Positions 1-6,964 of a DNA stretch of 11,854 nucleotides are shown here, one piece after another. The notes below the pieces were generated by a model. That model was not told where the DNA came from. It ran no database searches and saw only the letters and a program-made list of their open reading frames with translations. Origin of the DNA: an uncultured Alphaproteobacteria bacterium (GTDB lineage: Bacteria > Pseudomonadota > Alphaproteobacteria > UBA7887); NCBI GenBank assembly GCA_913044255.1, contig CAJWOI010000047.1:1-11854 (forward strand), in the 5' to 3' direction. Made by a program: the position numbers and the translations under genes. The stretch's first letter is position 1, and every line of letters begins with the position of its first letter.

Positions 1-1
1 T

Positions 2-637
2 GGAGCCACCTATGCGACCGGTCGCGGAAATCAAAGAAATAGTTCCGACGCAATTCAATCGTTCGAACGTGCTGCAGGGCTTGGCGTGGCCGAAGCACAG
101 TACGACTTAGGTCTGGCATACGAGCATGGCAATGGAGTCGAGCGAAATCTCGAGAAATCATTTACTTGGTATCAAAAATCGGCCCTGCAAGGTAACGCTC
201 GTGCCGCAAACGCATTGCAGAGAATTCGCGGCGCAATCGATGATGCAGAGTTCTCGGAAGCAGTTCAGCAACCAGAGGCACGCGCCATTTCGGGGACCGT
301 ACCATCTCTAGCAAGGTCCGATCTAGAACACCAGGAACCCGCTCCATTGCGAGATAGAACTGATAACAAACAGCAACCCGAAACGGTGTTTATGGTCCAT
401 CTCGCCTCTTACCGACAACTTGAACAAGCGACATCTGGGTGGGACCAGCTCATCGTGGATCATACCGCTGCACTGCGCAATCTATCCAAGGAAGTGTCAC
501 GGGTTACTCTCCCCACGAAAGGAACCTTTTACCGCATTGAAGTGGGTCCATTTGCGGATATCAACAAAGCACAGGCCTTTTGTTCCGTGTTGAAAGCGCG
601 CAACGCCTATTGCCGTCCACTGAAAAAAATTCGTTAG
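2..637 (+). CDS. Sel1-repeat / SPOR-domain protein, 5' end missing
   Basis: The frame is open from the left edge (first complete codon at 2) to a TAG at 635-637, so this is the last 211 residues of a longer protein. The first internal start, a GTG at 86, falls inside a Sel1 repeat and is not the true start. Residues 1-75 of the fragment hold Sel1-like (TPR-type) helical repeats: an AIQSFERAAGLGVAEAQYDL run, then YEHGNGVERN, WYQKSALQGNARAANAL. A polar, low-complexity linker rich in Gln, Glu and Pro follows. The last ~80 residues look like a SPOR domain (VHLASYRQ ... FYRIEVGPFADINKAQAFC). SPOR domains bind denuded septal peptidoglycan and Sel1 repeats are protein-interaction scaffolds, so an envelope or division-associated role is inferred. 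Any signal peptide or membrane anchor would lie outside the window. It ends 7 bases from the convergent rmuC-like gene. Confidence 0.85.
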   Translation, partial: GATYATGRGNQRNSSDAIQSFERAAGLGVAEAQYDLGLAYEHGNGVERNLEKSFTWYQKSALQGNARAANALQRIRGAIDDAEFSEAVQQPEARAISGTVPSLARSDLEHQEPAPLRDRTDNKQQPETVFMVHLASYRQLEQATSGWDQLIVDHTAALRNLSKEVSRVTLPTKGTFYRIEVGPFADINKAQAFCSVLKARNAYCRPLKKIR

Positions 638-644
638 CCGACCT

Positions 645-1751
645 TTATCGCGCTTTTGCATTCTTCCGGTGCGTTACCAACCTTGGTGCTGTGTCCTCCG
701 CACTATCCTGCCCCATTTCAACCTCCTCAATACGAGTGGTTTGTCGGACTACCTTTTCTGTAGAGATACGAATTTGGCGAACATCATCAAAAGCAAGTTC
801 AAAATGATGTTGCAATTTTTGTGCCCGCTGGTCCAAACGGCTAACATCACCAGCGAGCCTTCCAACTTCAGCCTGTATCACACTTGTCTGCTCCCGCATC
901 CGTGTATCCTTGAGCACAGCTCGTACAGTGTGCAACGTGGCCATTAAGGTGGTGGGGGAAACTATCCAAACCCGACGACGAAACGCTTCCTCGACCACAG
1001 CACGAAAATTGGCGTGAAGCTCAGCGTAGACCGCTTCTGAGGGAAGAAACATTAACGCCGAGTCCGCCGTTTCTCCCGGGACGATATATCGATCAGCGAT
1101 GTCTTTAACATGTCGCGTCACGTGAGCGCTGAAAGCTCGTCCCGCCTGCGTCCGAGCCGCAGAATCACTAGCCGAGCGCAAAGCCTGATAGCCTTCAAGT
1201 GGAAATTTCGAATCTATTGCTATTGACCCTGGCGGATTTGGCAAGGTCAAAAGACAATCGGCGATTCTACCGTTCGTAAGCTTAAACTGAAAAATATACG
1301 AATCAGGCGGCAGAGCCGAAACGACCAGGTCGTTAAGCTGAATTTCGCCAAAAGCACCACGAGCTTGCTTGTTCGATAATACTTCCTGCAAACTGACCAT
1401 TTGCCCTGACAGTTCCGCAATGTTCTTTTGTGCAGCATCAATTACCGCCAGCCGCTCTTTAAGGTTCTCTAAAGCGGTGCGATTGTCCTTGCCCTCTTTT
1501 CGGAGATTATCACCCATCTGAGACGTGACCTGGTCAAGGCGGGCATCGATAGTATTTCTCAGCTGCTCCTGACGCACCACAGCCTCACTGGCAATCTGGC
1601 CCAGTTGACCACTCAACTCCGCTTGCTTACCGATCAATGTTTGTGCCTGTTCACCAGCTGTACGCAATCGGACAAGCACCACTGCCGTGACGAGAGAAAT
1701 CGCGACCAACCCTAGAGCCAGCAACGCGACGATGAAGTAGAAGCCATCCAT
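645..1751 (-). CDS. rmuC: RmuC family protein (DNA recombination protein)
   Basis: This is a 368-residue protein. Residues 5-28 form a hydrophobic N-terminal membrane segment (FIVALLALGLVAISLVTAVV). Residues ~30-128 are polar and heptad-like, as expected for a coiled coil. The conserved RmuC core follows, with the RGAFGEIQLNDLV signature at 131-143, the AIDSKFPLEGY stretch at 178-188, and the FLPSEAVYAEL and VWIVSPTTLMATLHT blocks. RmuC proteins are membrane-anchored and have a nuclease-like fold; in E. coli loss of rmuC raises inversion between short inverted repeats. The exact biochemical activity is poorly defined. ATG 1751 is the only possible N-terminal start because an in-frame TGA lies five codons upstream (plus strand 1764-1766), and no Shine-Dalgarno precedes it. 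The C-terminal tail after ~residue 340 is polar and probably disordered. The family call is firm; the function is known only by family. Confidence 0.92.
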   Translation of the reverse strand: MDGFYFIVALLALGLVAISLVTAVVLVRLRTAGEQAQTLIGKQAELSGQLGQIASEAVVRQEQLRNTIDARLDQVTSQMGDNLRKEGKDNRTALENLKERLAVIDAAQKNIAELSGQMVSLQEVLSNKQARGAFGEIQLNDLVVSALPPDSYIFQFKLTNGRIADCLLTLPNPPGSIAIDSKFPLEGYQALRSASDSAARTQAGRAFSAHVTRHVKDIADRYIVPGETADSALMFLPSEAVYAELHANFRAVVEEAFRRRVWIVSPTTLMATLHTVRAVLKDTRMREQTSVIQAEVGRLAGDVSRLDQRAQKLQHHFELAFDDVRQIRISTEKVVRQTTRIEEVEMGQDSAEDTAPRLVTHRKNAKAR

Positions 1752-1757
1752 CCAGTT

Positions 1758-1766
1758 ATTATATCA
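1758..1766 (-). promoter_or_regulatory. Extended -10 promoter for rmuC
   Basis: On the minus strand the sequence reads TGATATAAT, a perfect TATAAT hexamer (1763 down to 1758) preceded by a TG one base away, which is the extended -10 pattern of sigma-70 promoters. No good -35 is visible at 16-18 bases (GGGGCA at 17), which extended -10 promoters can tolerate. Transcription would be expected to start about seven bases after the hexamer, at or within a base or two of the rmuC ATG at 1751. Confidence 0.55.
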
Positions 1767-1797
1767 CGACCCGCTCCAAATGCCCCGGAAGAGAACC

Positions 1798-1826
1798 TTG
1801 ACGATTTTAACGCTGAGGCATAACAG
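1798..1826 (+). promoter_or_regulatory. Candidate def promoter
   Basis: TTGACG (1798-1803, five of six matches to the -35 consensus) is followed after 17 bases by TAACAG (1821-1826), a weak -10; CATAAC at 1819-1824 is a better match but at 15 bases. A start near 1832 would leave a leader of about 44 bases before the ATG at 1876. It would also exclude the in-frame upstream ATG at 1780. Only the -35 is good, so this is tentative. Confidence 0.35.
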
Positions 1827-1875
1827 TTTGGTGCCTGATCTCTCTTTCTGCAGCCCACTCAAAAATCGAACTGCT

Positions 1876-2418
1876 ATGGCAAAATTACCTATCATTATTG
1901 CTCCTGACCCCCGCCTCAAAATTACAGCGACGCCGGTTGACAGAGTCGACAGCTCGGTACGCAAATTCATGGATGATTTGCTCGACACTATGTACGCAGC
2001 ACCCGGGATTGGGCTTGCCGCGCCACAAGTTGGTGTGGCGAAGCGAATTTTGGTTATAGACCTTGCCCAGAAAGATTCACCGGTGGCCCCGCTGCAAATT
2101 GTCAACCCGAAACTCATTTGGGCCTCCGAAGAACTTGAGTCCCACGAAGAGGGTTGTCTGTCGCTCCCGGACCAGTATGCAGATATCAAGCGGTCTAAAA
2201 GCGCCCGGATTCGATACTTAGATCAGCAAAATATCGACCGCGAGCTTGAAGCCACGGGGATGCTTTCCGCATGCCTTCAACACGAAATGGACCATCTCGA
2301 TGGACGACTGTTTGTGGATCATTTATCCCGATTAAAACGCAACATGATTCTGCGAAAACTTTCGAAATTGGATCATTCGGATGGCAACGCCGGTCACCGC
2401 AAAATGTCAACCTTCTGA
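1876..2418 (+). CDS. def: Peptide deformylase
   Basis: This 180-residue iron/zinc metalloenzyme removes the N-formyl group from nascent proteins at the ribosome exit. All three diagnostic motifs are present: GIGLAAPQVG at 44-53, EGCLSLP at 92-98 with the metal-ligand Cys94, and QHEMDHLDG at 135-143 with ligands His136 and His140 and catalytic Glu137. The length and the MAKLPIIIAPDPRLK opening match family members of 165-185 residues. For that reason I place the start at 1876 and not at the in-frame ATG 1780, which would add 32 residues unlike the family and would begin upstream of the candidate promoter. No clear Shine-Dalgarno precedes either ATG. It is the first gene of a def-fmt-truA block on the same strand. 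A 131-base gap separates it from fmt, which is wide for this usually tight pair. Confidence 0.96.
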   Translation: MAKLPIIIAPDPRLKITATPVDRVDSSVRKFMDDLLDTMYAAPGIGLAAPQVGVAKRILVIDLAQKDSPVAPLQIVNPKLIWASEELESHEEGCLSLPDQYADIKRSKSARIRYLDQQNIDRELEATGMLSACLQHEMDHLDGRLFVDHLSRLKRNMILRKLSKLDHSDGNAGHRKMSTF

Positions 2419-2462
2419 CTGCGTCGATAAAAAGCCCACGGAACGCAACCCCCTTCAAGGAC

Positions 2463-2489
2463 TCTAGTTTCACTGACCCCGCAACTAGA
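2463..2489. repeat. Inverted repeat in def-fmt gap
   Basis: TCTAGTT (2463-2469) and AACTAGA (2483-2489) are perfect 7-base inverted arms around a 13-base spacer. No T-run follows, so it does not look like an intrinsic terminator. It could be an operator, a weak RNA hairpin in the def-fmt transcript, or chance. The rest of the gap, 2419-2549, holds no gene that I can support. Confidence 0.3.
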
Positions 2490-2549
2490 ATATCGCTGAC
2501 ATCATATTTATTGGATCTACACTTAACTCCACGATAGGCTAAAACCCGA

Positions 2550-3476
2550 ATGACCCCACTCAAATTTGTGTTCATGGGAACTCCTGGTTTCGGCTTGCCC
2601 GCTTTTAACGCACTGATCCATGCCGGTCATGCACCTCTTTGCGTCTACAGTCAGCCACCTCGTCCTGCAGGGCGTCAGCGAACCTTGCGGAATAGTCCGA
2701 TGATCGAAGCTGCCAATTCACGGAATGTGCAATCGAGGACGCCTACAAACTTCAAGGATGGTCGCGAGATACAGTCAATCGTGGCTTTAGCGCCCGACGT
2801 TACCGTAGTAGTAGCATATGGTCTAATATTGCCAAAAATCGTTCTTGAAGCTCCGCGCCTGGGTTGCATCAACATTCATGCCTCACTGTTGCCCCGGTGG
2901 CGAGGCGCCGCACCAATTCAGCGCGCAATTATGGCCGGAGATAAAATTACCGGCATTACAATCATGCGCATGGATGAAGGACTGGACACGGGACCTATTC
3001 TTGCCCAAAGGGAAATAGACATTGGCTCAGACGACGGGGGAAAGCTCCATGATCGCCTCTCAAAGTTGGGTGCTGAGATGATTGTTGAAACTCTTGCGAA
3101 CATGGAGGCCGATGCCCTGTCGCAAATTCCGCAATCAAAAAGCGGTGCCACCTACGCCTCCCGTTTAACTTCCGAGGATGAGCGTTTATCTTGGAGTCGA
3201 TCCGCGAAAGAACTTGGAGCTCAGGTGCGTGCATTAAGCCCTCATCCCGGAGCATATTTCATGTTTGAAGGTGAACGTTGGAAAGTGCTAACAGCCCTAA
3301 TCGAGGAAACAAAAATGAAAACCAAGCCAGGGCGCGTGATCGATGATGAACTGACAATTGGGTGCGGGACGGGCACACTAAGACCAAGCAAAATCCAACG
3401 GCCAGGGCGAAAATCTATGCCAACTGCCGACGTACTTCGTGGCGCGAGTATTCCACCCGGTACACAACTGAGTTGA
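2550..3476 (+). CDS. fmt: Methionyl-tRNA formyltransferase
   Basis: This 308-residue cytosolic enzyme transfers a formyl group from 10-formyl-tetrahydrofolate to Met-tRNA(fMet). The N-terminal Rossmann-like domain opens with KFVFMGTPGFGLPAF and carries VVVAYGLILPK and CINIHASLLPRWRGAAPIQR. The catalytic triad is visible as Asn108, His110 and Asp146 (in MDEGLDTGPIL), equivalent to E. coli Asn106, His108 and Asp144. The C-terminal tRNA-binding domain (from about residue 205, YASRLTSEDERLSWSRSA) ends with the expected PPGTQLS. The length is close to the 315 residues of E. coli Fmt. The usual MGTPDF reads MGTPGF here, a small departure outside the triad. ATG 2550 has only a weak upstream purine signal (TAGG). 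Together with def it forms the formylation-deformylation pair, and truA follows 6 bases later. Confidence 0.97.
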   Translation: MTPLKFVFMGTPGFGLPAFNALIHAGHAPLCVYSQPPRPAGRQRTLRNSPMIEAANSRNVQSRTPTNFKDGREIQSIVALAPDVTVVVAYGLILPKIVLEAPRLGCINIHASLLPRWRGAAPIQRAIMAGDKITGITIMRMDEGLDTGPILAQREIDIGSDDGGKLHDRLSKLGAEMIVETLANMEADALSQIPQSKSGATYASRLTSEDERLSWSRSAKELGAQVRALSPHPGAYFMFEGERWKVLTALIEETKMKTKPGRVIDDELTIGCGTGTLRPSKIQRPGRKSMPTADVLRGASIPPGTQLS

Positions 3477-3482
3477 TCCTTA

Positions 3483-4223
3483 ATGCCCCGTTACAAACTT
3501 ACAATCGAGTACGACGGGACTAACTTTGTTGGATGGCAACAGCAGGATAATGGCCCTTCTGTACAGGCAGCGCTCCAGACAGCCGCTCTAAAATTTGTTG
3601 GTGCACATGTAGCTTGTATGGCGGCGGGGCGCACCGATTCAGGTGTCCACGCTCTTGGTCAGGTAGCACATTTGGTTTTACCGAGCCACTACGACACGGA
3701 TACCGTACGCGATGCTCTTAACGCGCACCTTCGCCCAGCACCGATTGCAGTACTTGATGTAGAACAGGTCAGTGAACAGTTTCATGCTAGATTTTCAGCC
3801 ACCAGACGGACCTATCGATATGTAATCGTCAATCGGCGCGCACCGCTAACGGTGAAACGTGGGCGGGCTTGGCTTGTGCCGCGGCCTCTTAACGAAAATG
3901 CAATGCTAGAAGCGAGCAAACACCTATTGGGAAAACATGATTTCACTAGCTTCCGCGCAGCTGAATGCCAAGCAAAATCGGCGGTCAAAACTCTCGACAC
4001 TTTAGAATCGGTGAGGACAGGAGACCACATAAACATCACCGCCGGAGCTCGATCTTTTCTGCGCCGACAAGTTAGAAATATTGTTGGCACGCTAGTAATG
4101 GTTGGAGAAGGAAAAATTATGCCGGGCCAAGTTGCAAATATTTTAGCAGCCCGCGATAGAGAAAGTGCTGGTCCCTGCGCTCCTCCGGATGGTCTCTATT
4201 TAGTTTCTGTAGAATACGACTGA
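3483..4223 (+). CDS. truA: tRNA pseudouridine(38-40) synthase TruA
   Basis: This 246-residue protein isomerises uridines 38-40 in the anticodon stem-loop of many tRNAs. It opens with the TruA hallmark RYKLTIEYDGTNFVGWQQQ, and carries the catalytic motif AGRTDSGVHALGQVAH with nucleophile Asp52 (Asp60 in E. coli). Further conserved blocks are FHARFSATRRTYRYVI, HDFTSFRAAECQ and RSFLRRQVRNIVGTLVMVGEGK. It ends with PPDGLYLVSVEYD as is usual. The start lies 6 bases after the fmt stop without a good ribosome site of its own, suggesting translational coupling to fmt. Its end faces the convergent membrane-protein gene 53 bases away; that AT-rich gap has no clear terminator hairpin. Confidence 0.97.
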   Translation: MPRYKLTIEYDGTNFVGWQQQDNGPSVQAALQTAALKFVGAHVACMAAGRTDSGVHALGQVAHLVLPSHYDTDTVRDALNAHLRPAPIAVLDVEQVSEQFHARFSATRRTYRYVIVNRRAPLTVKRGRAWLVPRPLNENAMLEASKHLLGKHDFTSFRAAECQAKSAVKTLDTLESVRTGDHINITAGARSFLRRQVRNIVGTLVMVGEGKIMPGQVANILAARDRESAGPCAPPDGLYLVSVEYD

Positions 4224-4276
4224 GCACAACAAATATTAGCGTAGAGAACTTTGAAAAAAACCACTTAAAATAACAT

Positions 4277-4843
4277 TTAACCTCCTCGTCCCAAGCTCAG
4301 AATCAAGGCATCTAAGAGAACGGCGAGTAAAACGCCTATAACAACGACCAAAATGGTCTTTCCAAAACCAAGGCCAAGCACTAAACGCGTAACAAAATAA
4401 TCGTAGTATAACAGCAGCATAAGCAAGGATAAAACGAACAAATCACCAACTATTCCGCCCAAAGCCATACCCAGATAACTCACAACCAACACCAAAGTCC
4501 ACTGGGGAATCGCCAACCAATTGATCGCTATGATATAGCTCGCGAATTGGCCCCTCCTCTCTAGGACTTGTACCAAACACACCATCACTATTGGGAACAC
4601 GACCCAGCCTAAGACGTAACGCAATAAATGGAGGCCGATACCAGTTGAGCGTCCTGCTTCCGCATAGGTTGTGTGTAAGATACTTAGAACCAAAAACATC
4701 GGCAACGCTATCAATGCCGCATAGAACGACCGCCAAAAACCGTCCGCAGTATGATTAAAATATCTCATACCACTGGGATCAAATTTGAACAGACACCATG
4801 CGCCGAAGAGCGAAGTCATGATCTCCGCACGAAGCGACATCAT
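4277..4843 (-). CDS. Unrecognised multi-spanning membrane protein coupled to dapE
   Basis: This 188-residue protein is dominated by hydrophobic segments at about 38-57, 73-94, 102-126, 132-150 and 163-184, so I expect about five membrane helices in the inner membrane. The amphipathic N-terminus contains FKFDPSGMRYFNHT and then GFWRSFYAALIALP. I do not recognise a named family; it resembles uncharacterised alphaproteobacterial membrane proteins found beside dapE, and a distant Yip1-type fold cannot be excluded. No catalytic motif is visible. Its ATG (4843) overlaps the dapE stop by four bases (ATGA), so it is almost certainly co-transcribed and translationally coupled to dapE. A second in-frame ATG follows at once (4840). 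Coding potential is supported by the overlap, the length and the coherent hydrophobic pattern. The function is unknown. Confidence 0.8.
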   Translation of the reverse strand: MMSLRAEIMTSLFGAWCLFKFDPSGMRYFNHTADGFWRSFYAALIALPMFLVLSILHTTYAEAGRSTGIGLHLLRYVLGWVVFPIVMVCLVQVLERRGQFASYIIAINWLAIPQWTLVLVVSYLGMALGGIVGDLFVLSLLMLLLYYDYFVTRLVLGLGFGKTILVVVIGVLLAVLLDALILSLGRGG

Positions 4844-6012
4844 TTGTTTATCTTTAGAAAATATCGTTCAAGGACAGAGCGATAAACACCCGATAACATC
4901 TCAAGATCCGAGATGGAAACGCACTCATCTACCTTATGCATAGTACGGCCGACCAAACCAAATTCTACGACTGGACATATATCTTTAATAAAACGCGCGG
5001 CAGAGGTTCCGCCCGACGTAGACAACGTTGGCATCGTCCCACTTACTTCCTCCACAGCACTGCTAACAATTCTCGTAAACGCACCAGGAGGTGTCAGGAA
5101 GGCTTCGCCTGAAATACGCACATCAAGATTGTAATCCTTTGCATATGTATCACACAAATTGCGGATCCAATGGCTCAAACTAGAACTATCTTGACCATCA
5201 CCAAATCGTATGTTTAGGCGGGCGCTAGCATAGGCTGGAATGACATTTGTTGCTTCATTACCAACGTCAACGCTGGTGACCTCCAGATTGGATGTCTGAA
5301 AATTCTCTGTACCATCGTCAAACGAATGGCTTTGCAGTGCCGAAAGAATTGTAGTTAAGCCCCGAATAGGGTTTGTCGCAGCCTCAGGATACGCCACATG
5401 CCCCTGCACCCCTTTAACAGTAATCTCAGCGTTGAGACTGCCGCGGCGACCAATTTTTACCATATCACCAAGCTCCGCACGATTGGTCGGCTCTCCAACC
5501 AAACAATGGTCCAACGTTTCACCATGCTCATGCAACCAACCAAGCACTTTCTTAGTGCCATTAATTGCAGCGCCTTCTTCATCACCAGTTATCAACAGAC
5601 TAATAGAGCCCGAAAGTGTTCGGTTATCATCTGACAGACAATCTAAAAACTTTTTGGTGGCAACCACAAAAGCGGCAATCGCGCCTTTCATATCCACCGC
5701 ACCCCTACCATAAATGAGGCCGTCTTTGACTGATGCTTCAAACGGGGCATACGACCAATCCGCGATGTCGCCAGGCGGCACTACGTCGGTATGGCCGGCG
5801 TAACAGAAATTTGGACTCCCTGAACCCAATCGGGCATATAGATTGTCCACCGTACCAGTGTTATCTTCGCGGAAAGGCAGGCGATAACACACAAATCCTA
5901 GCGTCTCCAGAGCCCCCTGAAGCACGTCAAGCGCGCCAGCATCGGCAGGCGTTACACTGGGGCATTTTATCAGCGATTGAGTTAGTTCGACAATTTCGAT
6001 TGCGGCAACCAC
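4840..6012 (-). CDS. dapE: Succinyl-diaminopimelate desuccinylase
   Basis: This 390-residue cytosolic M20-family metallohydrolase cleaves N-succinyl-L,L-diaminopimelate to L,L-diaminopimelate and succinate, for lysine and peptidoglycan synthesis. The M20 residues are all present: His74 and Asp76 in YAGHTDVVPPGD, Asp107 in GRGAVDMKGAIAAF, Glu145-Glu146 in ITGDEEGAAINGT, Glu174 in LVGEPTN, and His359 in GRTMHKVDEC. The dimerisation-domain histidine His205 lies in KGVQGHVAYPE, and STSGGTSAARF (331-341) matches DapE and not the ArgE relatives. The start is a GTG at 6012, preceded by AAGGAG about 12 bases away. It is divergent from the EVE gene with 122 bases between, and is followed by the overlapping membrane-protein gene. 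Confidence 0.95.
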   Translation of the reverse strand: MVAAIEIVELTQSLIKCPSVTPADAGALDVLQGALETLGFVCYRLPFREDNTGTVDNLYARLGSGSPNFCYAGHTDVVPPGDIADWSYAPFEASVKDGLIYGRGAVDMKGAIAAFVVATKKFLDCLSDDNRTLSGSISLLITGDEEGAAINGTKKVLGWLHEHGETLDHCLVGEPTNRAELGDMVKIGRRGSLNAEITVKGVQGHVAYPEAATNPIRGLTTILSALQSHSFDDGTENFQTSNLEVTSVDVGNEATNVIPAYASARLNIRFGDGQDSSSLSHWIRNLCDTYAKDYNLDVRISGEAFLTPPGAFTRIVSSAVEEVSGTMPTLSTSGGTSAARFIKDICPVVEFGLVGRTMHKVDECVSISDLEMLSGVYRSVLERYFLKINK

Positions 6013-6037
6013 GGCCTGTTCGTCTCCTTTTTAAGCC

Positions 6038-6066
6038 TGAGTGATACAGGGTTAGGTTCGTGTCAA
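6038..6066 (-). promoter_or_regulatory. Candidate dapE promoter (-35 only is good)
   Basis: On the minus strand a perfect TTGACA lies at 6066-6061, 48 bases upstream of the dapE GTG. The -10 is poor: CACTCA at the standard 17-base spacing, or a better TATCAC (6046-6041) at only 14 bases. It is listed because the -35 is exact and well placed in the divergent gap; an activator may be needed if it is used. Confidence 0.3.
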
Positions 6067-6089
6067 CCAAGTACTTTTTCCCGGTCCTC

Positions 6090-6109
6090 AGCTAGACTAT
6101 GGTCTAGCT
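6090..6109. promoter_or_regulatory. Perfect 8-4-8 dyad between dapE and EVE gene, likely operator
   Basis: AGCTAGAC, a four-base TATG spacer and GTCTAGCT form a perfect inverted repeat of 20 bases. It sits 25 bases before the EVE-gene start codon and about 24 bases upstream of the dapE TTGACA. A match of this quality is unlikely in a 122-base gap by chance. It has no T-run on either side, which argues against a terminator. A dimeric repressor or activator site is the simplest reading; a hairpin in the EVE leader is the alternative. I cannot assign the regulator. Confidence 0.5.
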
Positions 6110-6134
6110 ACTTTGGATCAGGGAGCGATGAGCT

Positions 6135-6548
6135 GTGGCCTGCTGGCTGACGAAATCAGAACCTGGAGCTTACTCGTGGGATAACCCCTTAAGTGATGGC
6201 TGGACTCATTGGGATGGAGTCCGTAATTACCAAGCTGCCAACAACATGAAGAAAATGAAAAAAGGTGAAAAAGTCTTTTTCTACCATTCCGTTACCGAAA
6301 AACAGATTGTGGGAGTAATGGAAGTTACGCGGGAATATTATCCCGATCACACCGATGCCTCAGGGCGTTTTGGAATGGTTGACGTAAAACCGATTGTTCC
6401 TGCGACCCTGCCTGTCACGCTGGCTCAAATTAAAGCGGAACCTGCGCTCTCGAAGCTCGCGCTGGTCAAACAATCGCGTCTATCAGTACTTCCGGTTTCG
6501 ATCCCACATTGGAAACTATTATGCAGCATGGCTAACATAAAGATCTAG
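6135..6548 (+). CDS. EVE domain protein
   Basis: This 137-residue protein is a single EVE domain (PUA-like fold), similar to bacterial homologues of thymocyte nuclear protein 1. Signature stretches are WLTKSEPGAYSWD (4-16), HWDGVRNYQAANNM (25-38), KGEKVFFYHS (43-52), EYYPDHTDASGRFGMVDVKP (67-86) and LVKQSRLSVLPV (110-121). EVE domains resemble YTH domains and are thought to bind modified bases in RNA or DNA; the native ligand of this subfamily is not established. The GTG start at 6135 is fixed by an in-frame TGA at 6129-6131 and has AGGGAG about nine bases upstream. The ATG at 6128 is in another frame. The next gene, a Rieske protein, begins 2 bases after the stop, so the two are probably one transcript. 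Confidence 0.93.
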   Translation: MACWLTKSEPGAYSWDNPLSDGWTHWDGVRNYQAANNMKKMKKGEKVFFYHSVTEKQIVGVMEVTREYYPDHTDASGRFGMVDVKPIVPATLPVTLAQIKAEPALSKLALVKQSRLSVLPVSIPHWKLLCSMANIKI

Positions 6549-6550
6549 AG

Positions 6551-6913
6551 ATGGAGCGCATTTTTTGTCAGCTTACTGACATTGTAGACGGAGATGCACT
6601 AGCATTTGATCACGATAACAGCAAACCGGGTGCTCCTGGATTATTCGTTATCCGGGAGGACGAGAAAGCGTACTGCTATGTTAACGGTTGTCCACATTTA
6701 CATATTACACTTGATTTTGTGCCAGGCCGTTTCATGAACAAGAGGACCGGCGTAATCCAGTGTACCAATCATGATGCCCGTTTCCAAATCGAGAACGGTA
6801 AATGTATATGGGGGCTCTGCAAAGGCGGCACCCTGACGTCATTGCCAATACGAATAGCCGATGGTGCAATGATTCTTGAGGCGAGCGCAGGAGTAGACGT
6901 AGCGACAAAATGA
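6551..6913 (+). CDS. Small Rieske [2Fe-2S] protein
   Basis: This 120-residue protein is a stand-alone Rieske domain. The cluster ligands are visible as Cys47-x-His49 (NGCPHLH) and Cys71-x-x-His74 (CTNHDARF), 21 residues apart from His49 to Cys71. The last third (ENGKCIWGLCKGGTLTSLPI) follows the usual Rieske ending. There is no signal peptide or membrane segment and no oxygenase domain, so it is a soluble cytoplasmic ferredoxin-like electron carrier or a Rieske-type accessory protein. The usual Gly two residues after the first His is Ile here (CPHLHI), and the usual Trp after the second Cys is replaced (CTNH). These are variations seen among small Rieske proteins. It lies 2 bases after the EVE gene and 51 bases before acs. 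The redox partner is unknown. Confidence 0.9.
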   Translation: MERIFCQLTDIVDGDALAFDHDNSKPGAPGLFVIREDEKAYCYVNGCPHLHITLDFVPGRFMNKRTGVIQCTNHDARFQIENGKCIWGLCKGGTLTSLPIRIADGAMILEASAGVDVATK

Positions 6914-6964
6914 CGGGATAATTGGGCATACGCCACTAACCAATGGTGCCAGAAAGGTTCACTG

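Noticed and set aside
1815..1835. AGGCA/TGCCT short inverted repeat upstream of def
   Set aside because: Five-base arms with an 11-base spacer are expected by chance and overlap the candidate -10 region.
1780..1875. In-frame upstream ATG giving Def a 32-residue N-terminal extension
   Set aside because: The added residues do not resemble the family, the normal Def opening starts at 1876, and the candidate promoter lies inside the extension.
1764..2575. Open frames on the minus strand across def (1764-2189 and 2195-2575)
   Set aside because: They are antisense to a conserved enzyme, have low-complexity Ser/Arg-rich translations and no family resemblance.
2550..3476. Changed MGTPDF motif in Fmt as a sign of inactivity
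   Set aside because: The catalytic Asn, His and Asp and the rest of the protein are intact, so a single Gly in place of Asp there is treated as natural variation.
4224..4276. Possible bidirectional terminator between truA and the membrane-protein gene
   Set aside because: There is a run of seven A on the plus strand, but no GC-containing stem precedes it in either direction; only an imperfect AT-only stem can be drawn.
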